The position numbers and the translations under genes are program-made. The notes under the pieces were generated by a model. That model did not search any database. It had not been told where the DNA came from and saw nothing but the letters and a program-made list of their open reading frames with translations. Below are positions 18,899 to 29,867 of a DNA stretch of 64,000 bases, in pieces. Position 1 is the first letter of the stretch. The number at the start of each line of letters is the position of its first letter. Origin of the DNA: Serripes groenlandicus (Eukaryota > Mollusca > Bivalvia > Cardiida > Cardiidae); NCBI GenBank assembly GCA_031761405.1, contig JASEVX010000007.1, forward strand, positions 36,274,849 to 36,338,848, read 5' to 3'.

Positions 18899-19626
18899 GA
18901 GCACCAGTACTTATAATTCCCAACATTCCTACAACACAATGTGTTTCCCTCCCACATGGCTCAATAATAGAAAGCAAGTGAATTTGGTTAACAATGAATT
19001 ATTTCAATCATTGGGAAGAACAAGAGCGCCGCGGAGTGAAAACGCCAATGCTCGTCTGTTTTTTCTAAGCCTAAGAAGGGGCATTATTGATTACTAATAA
19101 TTAAAGCCAGAGTTATGTGACTTGGTATAGATATGTGCATTGGACCTAGGAACATGTATGCCATGTTTTGAAAACGTTAAACGCTTTTTGAGTTGTGAGG
19201 TAAGGCTCGAGTTTTGTGACACTACAGACGACGCCAAGGGTATCACAATGGTCTGACTTTTTTCCTTCGAAAAATAGACGAGCTTATAAAAGGCCAAGCG
19301 AAGATTCCAACTTATAATGATTATAATGCTTGATCAAGAAACCTTTGCATGGCAGTTTCTTAAGTAAATGTTGCACGAAGGAATAAATTAATTGCAAGAC
19401 TTAATATAGCTGCAATAGCGATACTCCTGTAACTAGAGTAATTGTGATTGCTTCGTACCATGTCCATTTTCATAATGTTTTATATTTCAAAAGACATCAT
19501 ATAATGTTTCATATTATAGGTTTTGGTCCCTACTGTGTTTATTTATGAACACAATGCATCCATCAGTTTATAGAACACCTTGTTTGTGAAGTGGCAAGAG
19601 TGCCTGCCACAAGAACAGAAGATCAG
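18899..19626. repeat. Possible AAGAGCGCCGCGG repeat within unrecognised intron
   Basis: 19018-19290 (AACAAGAGCGCCGCGGAGTG ... TTCGAAAAATAGACGAGCT) looks like a bivalve interspersed repeat, with the CTCGTC/GACGAG pair near its ends, but it has no second copy here. The rest is unrecognised. Confidence 0.35.
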
Positions 19627-19836
19627 GGTAAGATCTGCAGCAGACGACTTTGAAAACTTCTGAGCAAAGATATGGAAAATCTCAATAATTGGAAATATAA
19701 TCATTAAATAGAATTAAAAACATTATTGCAGAAGGAGAAACAGCTTGTTAAGAGCAATTAATTCTTTTGCTACAATGTTTTCAAAAGTCTTCTGCTCTAA
19801 ATGCATCAAAATGTGCCTACTGGTTGGAAGGGGTTA
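19627..19836 (-). mobile_element. Old TTAA-hairpin MITE
   Basis: GATCTGCAGCAGACGACTTTG to GGAAGGGGTTAA. It shares its final TTAA with the next element. Confidence 0.75.
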
Positions 19837-20015
19837 ACCCTTTTCCACTATAGAAACATCAGCAGCTGACGACTTTTAAAAACATTGTGGTATTATAGAG
19901 AAATTACTCATTATTTCTCCTTTTGTCACAATGTTTTCATCTCTATTCATTAATTATACTTTTATCTAAACTGATATTTGATATTTTTGAAAAGATGTTT
20001 TCAAAAACGTCTTAG
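19833..20015 (+). mobile_element. Old TTAA-hairpin MITE, right end lost
   Basis: TTAACCCTTTTCCACTATAG, stem ACATTGTGGTATTATAG/CTCCTTTTGTCACAATG, fading after AAGATGTTTTCAAAAACGTC. Confidence 0.7.
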
Positions 20016-20248
20016 TGAAAACGTGTCGGACGGACGGATGATGGAGAAATGATCCCTTTGTGTCTCCCTAAGCAATACAGGCAACACAAAAATGGCATTT
20101 GCAGCTTCCGTCCTTTGACTCATGGATTTGGCGGTTACATTATGACAATGCCTGCTTTTCTAAAAGTGTTTTAAAGTGTTATCCACAATATAGTTATTTG
20201 AGCTCCATCGATATTGGACTGTCACAGTAGACACCTTATATTTCTGTG

Positions 20249-20445
20249 TAACCCTTACAAACATATAGGCGCATTTTGACGCGCGTTACAGCAGATTTAG
20301 ACTTCTGAAAAGATTGTGGCATAAGTATGATTTCCACTTTTTGGCGCAAGGTTTTTAAACTATATTAAATAATTATATTGTCAATTATAGAGAATTTTAA
20401 TAACTTTGCCTAGATGCTTTCAACGTCCATGGCAGATTTGTTGTA
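20249..20445 (+). mobile_element. Old TTAA-hairpin MITE
   Basis: GTAACCCTTACAAACATATAGG to CAGATTTGTTGTATATTG. The right terminus is lost 39 bp before exon 6. Confidence 0.65.
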
Positions 20446-20483
20446 TATTGATCTAGTATTTATAATTAGTTTAGACTACATAC

Positions 20484-20615
20484 ATGTGGAAAGTTATCCC
20501 CCTTTATTTCAACTTCTTTTCCAACGCCTTCTGGTATATAATTTGGCCCAGTTCTGTCACTATTAATTATAGGACAATGTAATGGACCTCTGGTACCAGT
20601 CTTGGAAGATGTTCT
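20484..20615 (-). CDS. PLXNB: Plexin exon 6: linker and start of IPT2
   Basis: 44 codons in phase 0 at both ends, including RGPLHCPIINSDRTGPNYIP and GVGKEVEIKGDNFPH. 'CP.I' followed by '.P.G....I.I.G.NFP' is the start of plexin IPT2. The acceptor is ATTTTTCAG and the donor CAT|GTATGT. The intron upstream (20616-32877) is over 12 kb and almost entirely repeats. Confidence 0.85.
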
Positions 20616-20915
20616 CTGAAAAATATATTAAATATTCCACTTTGAAAAAATGTCAATAAAAAGCCATTTCTCCTTTTCCTACAATGTTTTAAAATCTGAA
20701 AGGTTAAAACATAGAATTTTCCATGTAAATAGTTAAAACACATGGTTTGAAGACGATTAGTACCTTGTCGCTATATATTTGCAGGCGTTTCAAAATTTTG
20801 AACATAGAGTGAATTATATAGCATAAGTCTGTTCATAGCATCAGTGCAGTCTATCAGTAATCATAACAACTGAATTTTAATTTATTTTACAAACAAAACT
20901 CAAAGTATGATATCG
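20616..20915. other. Intron, nothing clear
   Basis: One short MITE-like piece (CATTTCTCCTTTTCCTACAATG near 20666). Otherwise unrecognised. Confidence 0.45.
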
Positions 20916-20919
20916 CATC

Positions 20920-21150
20920 TTTCCTACATGCAGATATACAAATCTGCAGCACATGATTTTTGAAAGCCTTAATTGTAGCAGGGAGATTTTCTTCTATCAT
21001 AATGAACAATTCCACCTGTTGCCACAATGATTCAATTGTTTTGAATAATAACAGGCCCTTTGTTTAAAGAGTTTTCTGTATATATGTTTTATAACTAGTT
21101 ACTTTTTCAAATCTGCTGCTACAGAAATTGTTGCATATGGGAATTGGTTT
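20920..21150 (+). mobile_element. Old TTAA-hairpin MITE, decayed
   Basis: TTTCCTACATGCAGATATAC, CCACCTGTTGCCACAATG, right ATGGGAATTGGTTTA. Confidence 0.6.
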
Positions 21151-21318
21151 ATCGCTTTAATGAATAAATAATACCTACATGTGAGTAAAAGAGTAAGAAC
21201 AATAAGTTGAGAGATTTGAATGCTATGACCAAAAATGTTTCTTAGCTACTGTATTCAGTTAGAAAGGAATGTAGTCATAGAAAATTCCTCTATTTTGGAA
21301 TGGTTACATGGACAATAT

Positions 21319-21550
21319 TTAACCCTTTTCTCACATGTAGACGTATTTCTGACGCCTCCGCAGCAGATGGCCTTTTGAAAACATAGTGACAAAAGAAGAA
21401 ATTGCACAAAACGTGCAATTTCTCCTCTTGCCACAATGTTTTCCACTTTTTGTCATAGGTTATCCATTCAATTATAGAGATTTTCTATTTTTTGACAAAA
21501 TACGTTCAAAGTCGTCTGCTGCAGAATTGCCGTATGAGGGAAAGGGTTAA
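21319..21550 (+). mobile_element. Young TTAA-hairpin MITE
   Basis: TTAACCCTTTTCTCACATG to GAGGGAAAGGGTTAA. Core GCACAAAACGTGC. The last TTAA is also the first of the next element. Confidence 0.93.
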
Positions 21551-21932
21551 CCCTTTTCTCACTTGTAGACGCATTTCCATGCATCTGCATCAGACAACTT
21601 TTGAAAACATTGGCAAAAGGAGAAATTGCTCATAATGAGTTATTTATCCATTTGCCACAAATGTTTTCAACTCTATTCAATAATTGTACATTCAGTTATA
21701 GATTGATTGATTGATTGGGGTTTAATGCTGTTTTTAACAATTTTTCAGTCATTTCACGTCAGCCAGTTCACCTGCTCATGTGTTTCCCAGTTTTCTAAAG
21801 ACCAGTACTTATTTAATACACAACATACTTTCCAAGCAAATGGCTACTTTTAGTTATAAGAAATTTTCCCAGTTTTTGTCTAGGTCATCTTAAAGTCGTC
21901 TGCTGCAGATATGTTGTATGTGGGAAAGAGGG
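21547..21932 (+). mobile_element. Old TTAA-hairpin MITE split by a SINE
   Basis: TTAACCCTTTTCTCACTTG to CATTCAGTTATAG, SINE 21701-21851, then TTATAAGAAATTTTCCC to TATGTGGGAAAGAGGGAA. Confidence 0.85.
21701..21851 (-). mobile_element. SINE 3' part (minus strand)
   Basis: The tail appears as (GATT)n then GGGGTTTAATGCTGTTTTTAAC, the reverse of AAACGGCGTTAAACCCC seen at 58295. The target duplication is AGTTATAG/AGTTATAAG. Confidence 0.8.
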
Positions 21933-22178
21933 AACACTCTGCTTTGAATTTTGAGACTTATGACTGCACTTTATAATCCTTGGTCAAACATAATGATAAA
22001 CAACAAGAATTGCGAGAGTGTATAAGTCCCTCAGCTTATAATTGGTTACACCAATACATATAGAAACAACAATGAGACACCAGAAAGACATTATGACATA
22101 AACAACAATCTTACAAACATCAATACATGTTTCCATAGCTGAGCATTTACATCATACAAAAAATAACCTTCTGATATG

Positions 22179-22407
22179 TTAACCCTTTCCCTCATATAGA
22201 CGCTTTCTGACGCCTCTACAGCAGACGGCTTTTTGAAAACATAGTGACAAAAGAAGAAATTGCTCAAAGCGAGCAATTTCTCCTTTTGACACAATGTTTT
22301 CAACTTTTAGTCATAGGTTATCCATTCAATTATAGAGATTTTCTATTTTTTGACAAAATATGTTCAAAGTCGTCTGCTGCAGAATTGTCATATGAGGGAA
22401 AGGGTAA
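22179..22407 (+). mobile_element. Young TTAA-hairpin MITE
   Basis: TTAACCCTTTCCCTCATATAG to GAGGGAAAGGGTAA. Core GCTCAAAGCGAGC with a G in the loop. Confidence 0.93.
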
Positions 22408-22493
22408 AGATCTATAGTTAATAACTATAGACAATATTTAGTATTTTTCTCACAGGCTCTAGCTGCAATATACCTTCATCCTCTGTATGAACC

Positions 22494-22711
22494 AGGTTTC
22501 CCACATACAACAAATTGCAGCAGATGACTTTGATTTTTTTTAAGCAATACATCTACTATGAAAAATATCTTTGTATCAAAATACAGGGTTGAAGACATTG
22601 TGGCAAAAGGAGAAATTGCTCATCATGAGTAATTTCTTCTTTTGCCCCAACGTTTTCAAACGTCGTCTGCTGCAGATGCGTCAGAAAGCGTCTGTATGTG
22701 GAAAGGGTTAA
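22494..22711 (-). mobile_element. Old TTAA-hairpin MITE
   Basis: GGTTTCCCACATACAACAAATTG to GTGGAAAGGGTTAA. Core GCTCATCATGAGT. Confidence 0.85.
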
Positions 22712-22839
22712 ACTTCAATGTACCCTAAACGTTTTGGTATAATAACTAGGCTTGCCGGTTTGGTCTTTAAGTGCTTTCCAACTTCTTAAAACACTTTACA
22801 TTTTTCAGACAAATTAGATGAAAGTGAACCAGAGGAATC

Positions 22840-22970
22840 TTGAAAATTATAAATGTCACAAAATGGAAAATTTGCTAATAAATATATTAACTCTTTCTCA
22901 TTAGCCACAATGTTTTCAACTCTTCATAAATGATATGTGTACTTTTATTTAGTTAATCCTTTTCCACATA
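22840..22970. mobile_element. MITE remnant
   Basis: TTAGCCACAATGTTTTCAAC only. Very worn. Confidence 0.4.
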
Positions 22971-23159
22971 TTTTACAGATGATTCAAGGATATTTGTAGG
23001 ATAAGATAACAAACAATGAGGATTCCAATCAGACTGCATGGAGGTTGCTCTGGATCCATGCTAGTCCCACAGGTTACCAAGGTCAGCTTTCCTACGACTT
23101 TGCCTACAATGACGGGTTAACAGGCAAATTTCCAGATGGGTTGGAATTATCTTTATAGA

Positions 23160-23377
23160 TTTTTCAACAGATAACAAATCTGCAGAAGACGACTTTGCTT
23201 GAAAACATCTGGTAAAAAATATTGAAAATATGAATAAGTAATTAAGTGTATATTGAAAACACTGTGGCAAAATGAGAAGTTGCGCATCATAATTAATTCC
23301 TTCTTTTGCCACAATGTTTTCAAAAGTCGTCCTCTGCTGATTGGTATAAATGCATCAGCAAGTGGGAGAGGGTTGAC
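23160..23377 (-). mobile_element. Old TTAA-hairpin MITE
   Basis: CAACAGATAACAAATCTGCAG, stem ACACTGTGGCAAAATGAG/CTTCTTTTGCCACAATG, end GAGAGGGTTGA. Confidence 0.75.
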
Positions 23378-23660
23378 ATTTTTTTCTTTTTTTAATCTAA
23401 TGTATAAACCTAATTAAGGTAGTAATGAACCTTCATCCCCATGGCTCAAATGAAACAAAGTCAATCATGCTATGAAAACTGATATTTGATAAATTAATTT
23501 GATCTTGCTTCACACATAAACTGACTTTCAATTTAAATATATTGCATTTACAGAAAATCCTAATTTTACCATTTACTTTTCTAATATAAAATATTACGAG
23601 TAATGGTTAACGCAATCGGTGTAAAATAAATAAGTTTAAATTAATATAAAATATATTACA
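23378..23660. other. Intron, nothing recognised
   Basis: AT-rich, no supported feature. Confidence 0.5.
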
Positions 23661-23666
23661 TAGATA

Positions 23667-24157
23667 GAGTCTGCAGCAGCAGGCTTTAAACATTTAATGA
23701 AAAATAAATTAAAAATCTCATAGGAAAATATAACTAGAACTATCACTGAAGATGATAAATACCCCCTAAACAGCACCTTGACCTACACCATAACTTAATA
23801 AGTAAAAGGGCCATAACTCTGTAAAACAACATGCAATTGTAACCCCTTTAGGATATGCACATCTCCTCTTGGTATAGAAGCTCCATGTAAAATGTTATTG
23901 AATTCCACCCAATGGATTGTAAGAAATAGGCCGGACAAAATATGGCTTCAAAAAATGGCTTCCGACCGACAGACAGACAAACCGACACAGTGACTCCTAT
24001 ATACCCCCTCTTCTTGGAAGGGGGTATAATTATAAAATAAAAATATATATGAAAAGATTGTGGTAAAAGGAGAAACTGCTCATTATGTGCTATTTCTCCT
24101 TTTGCCAGAATGTTTTCGAAGGTCGTCAGCTACAAATCTGTCAAACTGCATGAAGGA
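23667..24157 (-). mobile_element. Old MITE split by R2
   Basis: GTCTGCAGCAGCAGGCTTTAAA to CATAGGAAAATATA, R2, then GAAAAGATTGTGGTAAAAGG and CCTTTTGCCAGAATGTTTTC. Confidence 0.7.
23732..24030 (+). repeat. R2 interspersed repeat, full copy
   Basis: Same ends as 1629-1923, with a 12-bp internal duplication (ATGGCTTCAAAAAATGGCTTCC). Confidence 0.88.
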
Positions 24158-24321
24158 AAAGAAAAACAGCCGTAATAATAAGTAGAAACACAGTACAACA
24201 ACCGATTATATGAAGTGCTTAAAAGAGATGATTATCATAAGCAAAAATTTGTATAAAAGAAAAGTAACAAAAATTTAAAAAAATATGTTTGTTTATATTA
24301 GTTATATTAGTTTTTATTCCA

Positions 24322-24551
24322 TTAACCCTTTCCCTCATATAGACGCTTTCTGACGCCTCTGCAGCAGACGGCTTTTTGAAAACATAGTGACAAAAGAAGA
24401 AATTGCACAAAACGTGCAATTTCTCCTTTTGCCACAATGTTTTCCGCTTTTTGTCATAGGTTATCCATTCAACTATGGAGATTTTCTATGTTTTGACAAA
24501 ATAAGTTCAAAGTCGTCTGCTGCAGAATTGTCATATGAGGGAAAGGGTTAA
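24322..24551 (+). mobile_element. Young TTAA-hairpin MITE
   Basis: Very close to consensus. Core GCACAAAACGTGC (24405-24417). TTAA at both ends. Confidence 0.95.
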
Positions 24552-24639
24552 TAAAAGCAATAAAATAAGCAATGACTATTATGTTAATTCAAATATAATT
24601 TAACTAAAAGGGATTGGTTATTATGCAAGATTTAATGAA

Positions 24640-24865
24640 ATAAGTCGTCTGCAGCAGAATTCTGGTATGTACTGGGAACGGGTTTAATAGATAATTTTGT
24701 GCAACAGGTATTTTCGTGCAAGCAATAATCCTTTTCAAACAACTTTTACCACAATGTTTCAAACTTTATTCAATTTTTGTCCTCTCATTTATTGAAAGTT
24801 TCCATATTTTTGACAAAAGTCGTCTGCTGCAGGTTGTTTGTATGTGCGAGGAAAGGGAGGGCTGA
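24640..24865 (+). mobile_element. MITE right-end fragment and an old copy
   Basis: 24643-24690: GTCGTCTGCAGCAGAATTC to GGGAACGGGTTTAA. 24700-24865: worn stem with TTTTACCACAATGTTTC, spacer, GTCGTCTGCTGCAGG. Confidence 0.6.
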
Positions 24866-25033
24866 GCTTGTACATGATGTAAGATATTTTCTTCCTGATA
24901 CTAATTACAGAGCAGACGTCATAAAATGCCTCTAACAAGACAGACTGATATTAAGAATATTTATATTGTAATTAATCTTAGTGATCAGCATCATAGATGG
25001 AAGCCCTCATAAAACATCAAACAAATATTATTT

Positions 25034-25287
25034 TTAACCCTTTCACACATACAACAAAAAACAGAATCTGAAGCAGAAGACGTTATTAAAACATCAAAAT
25101 AAAATTCATGGAAACTCTACATATGAATTAAAGTGCACGTATGAAAGTAGACGACGTACATGTTTATTATAATCATTAATAGTAAAGAACATTGATAATT
25201 TTTTCATTAAATATTGCCATTATTGTTTTCAAAGGTTGTCTGCTGCAGATGCTTCAAAATGCTTCTGTGTGTGGGAAAGAGATAAAC
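25034..25287 (-). mobile_element. Old TTAA-hairpin MITE
   Basis: TTAACCCTTTCACACATACAAC to GTGTGGGAAAGAGATAA. The core is replaced by unrelated AT-rich sequence. Confidence 0.75.
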
Positions 25288-25545
25288 AACCTAATCTCTG
25301 TGAAAGATAAATAACACTCGAGTTGTTGTGTGGTGGGGTTACGGGTTATTACATTTTGGTGCCTTAAAGGTCTTATCAGTCATTAATTTATTTCCTCTTT
25401 ACTTTTTATTCTACTTTTCCCACTCATCCAAAGCGGACTCTTTTTTCCGATAACAGAATTAATATTCTATTTCAAATACCTACATAATTATAAAAGTCAA
25501 ACTAAGCAATCACCTCTGTTAAGTAGCCTATACATTTGACTAGTA
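25288..25545. other. Intron, nothing recognised
   Basis: No supported feature. Confidence 0.5.
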
Positions 25546-25774
25546 TTAACCCTTTTCCTCATATAGACGCTTTCTGACGCCTCTGCAGCAGACAGCTTTT
25601 TGAAAATATAGTGACAAAAGATGAAATTGCACAAAACGAGCAATTTCACCATTTGCCACAATGTTTTCCACTTATAGTTATAGGTTATCCATTTAATTAC
25701 AGAGATTTTCTATTTTTGACAAAATATGTTCAATGTCGTCTGCTGCAGAATTGTCGTATGTGAGAGAGGGTTAA
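25546..25774 (+). mobile_element. Young TTAA-hairpin MITE
   Basis: TTAACCCTTTTCCTCATATAG to GTGAGAGAGGGTTAA. The core GCACAAAACGAGC mixes the two core types. Confidence 0.93.
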
Positions 25775-26050
25775 ACAGCCACCTGTCTTCAGCAGCCAAT
25801 GTTTCACACTCCCTGGCTGCCTCAGACAGGTGTAGACTGCACATTATGTATTTCATATTATTGTATTGTCACTGATATTTTTCCTTCCATTTTCCATATG
25901 AAAAAAGGATGCAATATCTGTCCATATTGCACGCTCTGCACATGTGATATTGCACTCAGATGTCTTTCATAATCCAGCATATTGGCATATCGTAACGATC
26001 ATATTTCACTTATGCATGAATTTTAAATGCATTACATGCAGCTGTTATTG
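25775..26050. other. Intron, nothing recognised
   Basis: Contains TGCAATATCTGTCCATATTGCA, a short inverted repeat near 25910. No gene. Confidence 0.45.
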
Positions 26051-26052
26051 CA

Positions 26053-26291
26053 ACCTTTACCCTGCATGTCCCCACTTGCAGACGGCCTAGCCATATCTGC
26101 TGCAGAAAACTTTTAAAAACATTGTGACAAAAGCAGAAATTGCTCATGAGCAGTTTCTCATTTTGCCACAATGTTTTCAACTCTATTCAATAATTTATCT
26201 TTCATTCATTGAGAAGTTCCATAGCTTTGCCTGTTTGTTTCTAAAGTCGTCTGCTTTAATTATATATGTTGTAGATGTGGGAATTTAAGGC
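26053..26291 (+). mobile_element. Old TTAA-hairpin MITE
   Basis: TTACCCTGCATGTCCCCACTTG, stem ACATTGTGACAAAAGC/CATTTTGCCACAATG, end GATGTGGGAATTTAAG. Confidence 0.75.
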
Positions 26292-26698
26292 AATCAGATT
26301 GAAATCCAACCGAAATATTTTGCTTCACATTTTTCCTATGCAGCGAAGTCAAGGTCTGGTGGAACGAGATTTAACAATTGTGTCTGACTGTCTAAACTTC
26401 TTTGGCGTTTAGGCTTTTTCAATTAGAAATTGTTGTAAACATCAAAAAAGATATATAATCAAGCATGTTATATAACATTTAGACGTACAGTAACACCATG
26501 TGACAAAGACAATTTACATTACATAATACGAAAACGTAATAAAGTAACAAAGACAATTCACGGCTGAAATAAAGAACATGGAATATGAGTTTTATAATAT
26601 ATAAGCAGTAACAACGGAAAATAAGAAGTGGAATAATTACAGACACTGACATCTTGAAAATCATCTTACAGCGCTTATAAAGATACAAAATAATTGTT
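26292..26698. other. Intron, nothing recognised
   Basis: AT-rich; the open frame on the minus strand is MITE plus low-complexity sequence. Confidence 0.5.
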
Positions 26699-26925
26699 TT
26701 AACCCTTTCCCTCATACGACAATTCTGCAGCAGACGACTTTGAACGTATTTTGTCAAAACATAGAAAATCTCTTTAATTGAATGGATAACCTATGATAAA
26801 AAGTGGAAAACATTGTGGCCTTGGGAGAAATTGCACGTTCTGTGCAATTTCTTCTTTTGTCACTATGTTTTCAAAAAGCCGTCTGCTGCAGAGGCGTCAG
26901 ATAGCGTCTATATGTAGGAAATTAC
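26699..26925 (-). mobile_element. Young TTAA-hairpin MITE, right end decayed
   Basis: TTAACCCTTTCCCTCATACGAC; the inner stem is altered to GTGGCCTTGGGAG; core GCACGTTCTGTGC; end TATGTAGGAAATTA. Confidence 0.9.
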
Positions 26926-26932
26926 CTTAGAT

Positions 26933-27144
26933 TTAACCCTTACCTACATACATTAAATCTGCAGCAGACAATTTTATAGAAAATGTATATGCATAAAATG
27001 TTATTTCTTCAATTTAGTTGAAAACATTTTGGCAAAAGAAGAAAAATGCTCACCATGAGCAATTTCTCCTATGCCACGTTTTGAAAAGTTGTCTGCTACA
27101 TCATTATTTTTGTCAAAATTTGTCTGCATGATGGAAAGAATTAA
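26933..27144 (-). mobile_element. Old TTAA-hairpin MITE
   Basis: TTAACCCTTACCTACATACATT to GATGGAAAGAATTAA. Core GCTCACCATGAGC. Confidence 0.8.
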
Positions 27145-27794
27145 AGACAATAGTTGTATATAGGTTCTGTTCACTTCCAGCTCATGATAAAGGAACTCAA
27201 AACATATCATGCACTGCTTTAAATTAGTAGAGATTCAAAATACAAGACTCTTTCAAGAATCTGTTCTCATTTAATAATCAATTCTTCCTGTTTTGTATCT
27301 TATAAAGACTGGTTAGATGATTTTGGCTTATGATATATCAAAGTTTATAATAACAAATAATAAAGTGTGTTAAAAATCTTATCATTATTGGTATGATATT
27401 TTATATGGGAGTGCTGCAAGTGGAAGATTATCACTTCTGTATTAAGTCTTTCGACAGGATTTTTAAAATCTCATTTAGTACCAATTAGAGATTAATGGAT
27501 AAAACTTTAACTGAGTGCCTGCCTTATAATTAAATACAAAAATGTCTACTTTATGGCATGAGGAAAAGATGATCGAAAATTTACTTATATTGAGCAATTG
27601 CTCTTTTTTCACAAAGGATTCCTCTTTCTACAGTTATATCACTCTGTTCATAATTATTAGACAGCAAAATTTCCATAGTTTAATTTGTACTTTGCAACAA
27701 ATGTTTTCAAAACAGATGACTAACTATATGACTTTATATTACTATAGGTATTGTCTTTTCAATCATAGAACAACAAGGACATGCTAATACAATC
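27145..27794. other. Intron, nothing recognised
   Basis: AT-rich. A worn AATTTACTTATATTGAGCAATTGC near 27580 may be a MITE core. Confidence 0.45.
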
Positions 27795-27951
27795 TTAAAA
27801 CCTTTCCCACTCATGCACAGACACATTTTGAAAACATTGTGGCAAAAGAAGAAATTGCTGACAATGAACAATTTCTCGTTTCGCAATAATGTTTATAAAA
27901 GTATTTTGCTGCAGATGTGTCAAAATACGTCAGTGCGTGGGAACAGGTTAA
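27795..27951. mobile_element. Short TTAA-hairpin MITE (157 bp)
   Basis: TTAAAACCTTTCCCACTCATG to GTGGGAACAGGTTAA with stem ACATTGTGGCAAAAGAAG/CGTTTCGCAATAATG. The whole spacer arm is absent, leaving a near-symmetric hairpin. Confidence 0.8.
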
Positions 27952-28264
27952 CATTGTAAGCATGTCCTTATCGTTCTATGAGAGAACAGACAATACCATT
28001 AGTTATAAAAAATTGTTTATTGATGCCATCTCAACAATGGTAATTTGCACTGTAATGTGTGTGCTATGATAATGGGCGGGGAGATCCGGAAGAGTGATGG
28101 TTCTGTCTGCAACAGACAGACACTTTCATTGTTTCAACTCTAAATATGAAGACAAATTGGGCTACTGCACAGAAAAACAAGCCTTTCCTTGGATGATTTT
28201 CTATTAGTCAAGACATGGATTATAATATTGTATATGCAATCTGATCCTAGAACTGTGTTTTCAT
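27952..28264. other. Intron, nothing recognised
   Basis: No supported feature. Confidence 0.5.
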
Positions 28265-28492
28265 GTCACCCTTTCCCTCATAAAACAATTCTGCAGCAGA
28301 CGACTTTAAACATATTTTGTCAAAAAATAGATAATCTCTATAATTGAATGGATAACTTGTGTAAAAGTGGAAAACATTGTGGCAAATGGAGAAATTGCTT
28401 GTTTTGAGCAATTTCGTCTTTTGTCACTATGTTTTCAAAAAGCCGTCTGCTGCAGAGGCATCAAAAATCATCTATATGAGGGAAAGGGTTAA
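28265..28492 (-). mobile_element. Young TTAA-hairpin MITE
   Basis: GTCACCCTTTCCCTCATAAAAC to GAGGGAAAGGGTTAA. The left TTAA has mutated to GTCA. Confidence 0.93.
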
Positions 28493-28901
28493 AGATTCCC
28501 AGAGGTTTTGTTGTAATTGTTTTGCAACAGTAGAAAATAATAAATTTTCTAAAAAACAGCTTGTAACATCGTGCTTGCGTAATGAAAAATTATCAATATT
28601 TTAAAAATCCTGCGGAAATCCTGTTATATATCATAATCATTCTGTGTATAAATAAGCTATAATTTCTCCTTTTTATATAAAACATCCTGTTTATAGCAGA
28701 ATTAAACAACAAGTGTTACAAGTGATAATCTTCTTTTCAACAAAAGATCAGCCCCACACAAAGCAATGTTTACCTGGTTATGTGAAAGCTCTGTATACTG
28801 GAATTAAAACAGATGTCAAACATTCAAATAGAGCTACAAAGACAGATAAGAATTAAAAAAACATTTCCTCAAAAAGAGACCTTTATTTCATCCAATAATC
28901 A
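28493..28901. other. Intron, nothing recognised
   Basis: No supported feature. Confidence 0.5.
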
Positions 28902-29360
28902 TTACCCCTTTCCCACTTGTAGACCCATTCTGATGCTTCTGCAGCAGACAACTTTTGTCAACATTGTGGCAAAAGGAGAAATTGCTCATAATGAGCAATT
29001 TCTCCTTCAGCCACAATGTTTTCAATTCTTTCAAACAATTATAACGCTTTCCCTCATACGACAATTCTGCAGCAGACGACTTTGAACATATTTTGTCAAA
29101 AAAAAAGAAAATCTCTATAATTGAATGGATAACCTATGACTAAAAGTGGAAAACATTGTGGCAAAAGAAGAAATTGCTCGTTTTAAGCAATTTCTTCTTT
29201 TGTCACTATGTTTTCAAAAAGCTGTCTGCTGCAGAGGCGTCAGAAAGCCTCTATATGAGGGAAAGGGTTAAACTTTCCATCATGGAGATTTTCCATAATC
29301 TTGCCTAGATGGTTTCAAAAGTTGTCAGCCTCAAAATTGATGTATGTGGGAAAAGGTTAA
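28902..29360 (+). mobile_element. Old TTAA-hairpin MITE, split by a young copy
   Basis: TTACCCCTTTCCCACTTGTAG through core GCTCATAATGAGC to AAACAATT, young copy, then ACTTTCCATCATGGAG to GTGGGAAAAGGTTAA. Confidence 0.88.
29041..29271 (-). mobile_element. Young TTAA-hairpin MITE (nested)
   Basis: ATAACGCTTTCCCTCATACGAC to GAGGGAAAGGGTTAA, inside the spacer arm of the older copy. Confidence 0.93.
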
Positions 29361-29476
29361 TTCAAGAACTGCATCAGGGTAGCTTTTTGCATCTTTGTAC
29401 AGGAAAGACTCACAAAGTCCTCACCAAAACTCTAACTGTCATCCAATACATTTGATTGCTTATTTGAACTTTAATG

Positions 29477-29625
29477 ATGCCGAGCCCCGGTAGTTCAGTC
29501 GGTAGCGACGCGGGCTGTCAATTCAGGGGTTGTGAGTTTGAATCCTGGCTCGGCCAACTTTTTTTCCGATGATTGACAAATATCAATGCGACATACGTCA
29601 TTCGTCTTCCACCATTGGGCTTAGT
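29477..29625 (+). mobile_element. tRNA-derived SINE, 5' part
   Basis: GCCCCGGTAGTTCAGTCGGTAG is A-box-like and GGTTGTGAGTTTGAATCC is B-box-like, as in a tRNA-derived pol III promoter. The body CCAACTTTTTTTCCGATGATTG matches 58100. The 3' half is replaced by a MITE end. Confidence 0.85.
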
Positions 29626-29656
29626 TAGAAAGCGTCTATATGAAGGAAAGGGTTAA
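29626..29656 (-). mobile_element. Young MITE right-end fragment fused to the SINE
   Basis: AGAAAGCGTCTATATGAAGG then AAAGGGTTAA. Only the last 31 bp remain. Confidence 0.8.
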
Positions 29657-29753
29657 GTGGGGATGTGACTGATATGCAATATTGATGAAATAAAGGTTCC
29701 AGATCTAAATAAAGGTAGTCCTCTCAGGTACGCAAAGTCCTTATTTGACCAAT

Positions 29754-29835
29754 GAACAATATAGTGTGGTTGCTCAAAAGAATTGTCTCACTAAGATGAT
29801 TCTTTTGAGTACCCTTGACATAAGGTTTGAATGGA
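29754..29835. repeat. R4 palindrome
   Basis: GGTTGCTCAAAAGAATTGTC and GATTCTTTTGAGTACCCTTG pair across a short loop. Confidence 0.7.
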
Positions 29836-29867
29836 TAATTAGTCAAATATTGTGGGGAAAAGAGCTG

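Noticed and set aside
18882..19297. 71- and 67-codon frames on either strand near 19 kb.
   Set aside because: No domain, no paired splice sites in the plexin frame, and they overlap a likely interspersed repeat.
29477..29570. Possible functional tRNA gene (A and B boxes).
   Set aside because: The cloverleaf is not intact, the sequence continues into a SINE body, and two other copies share it.
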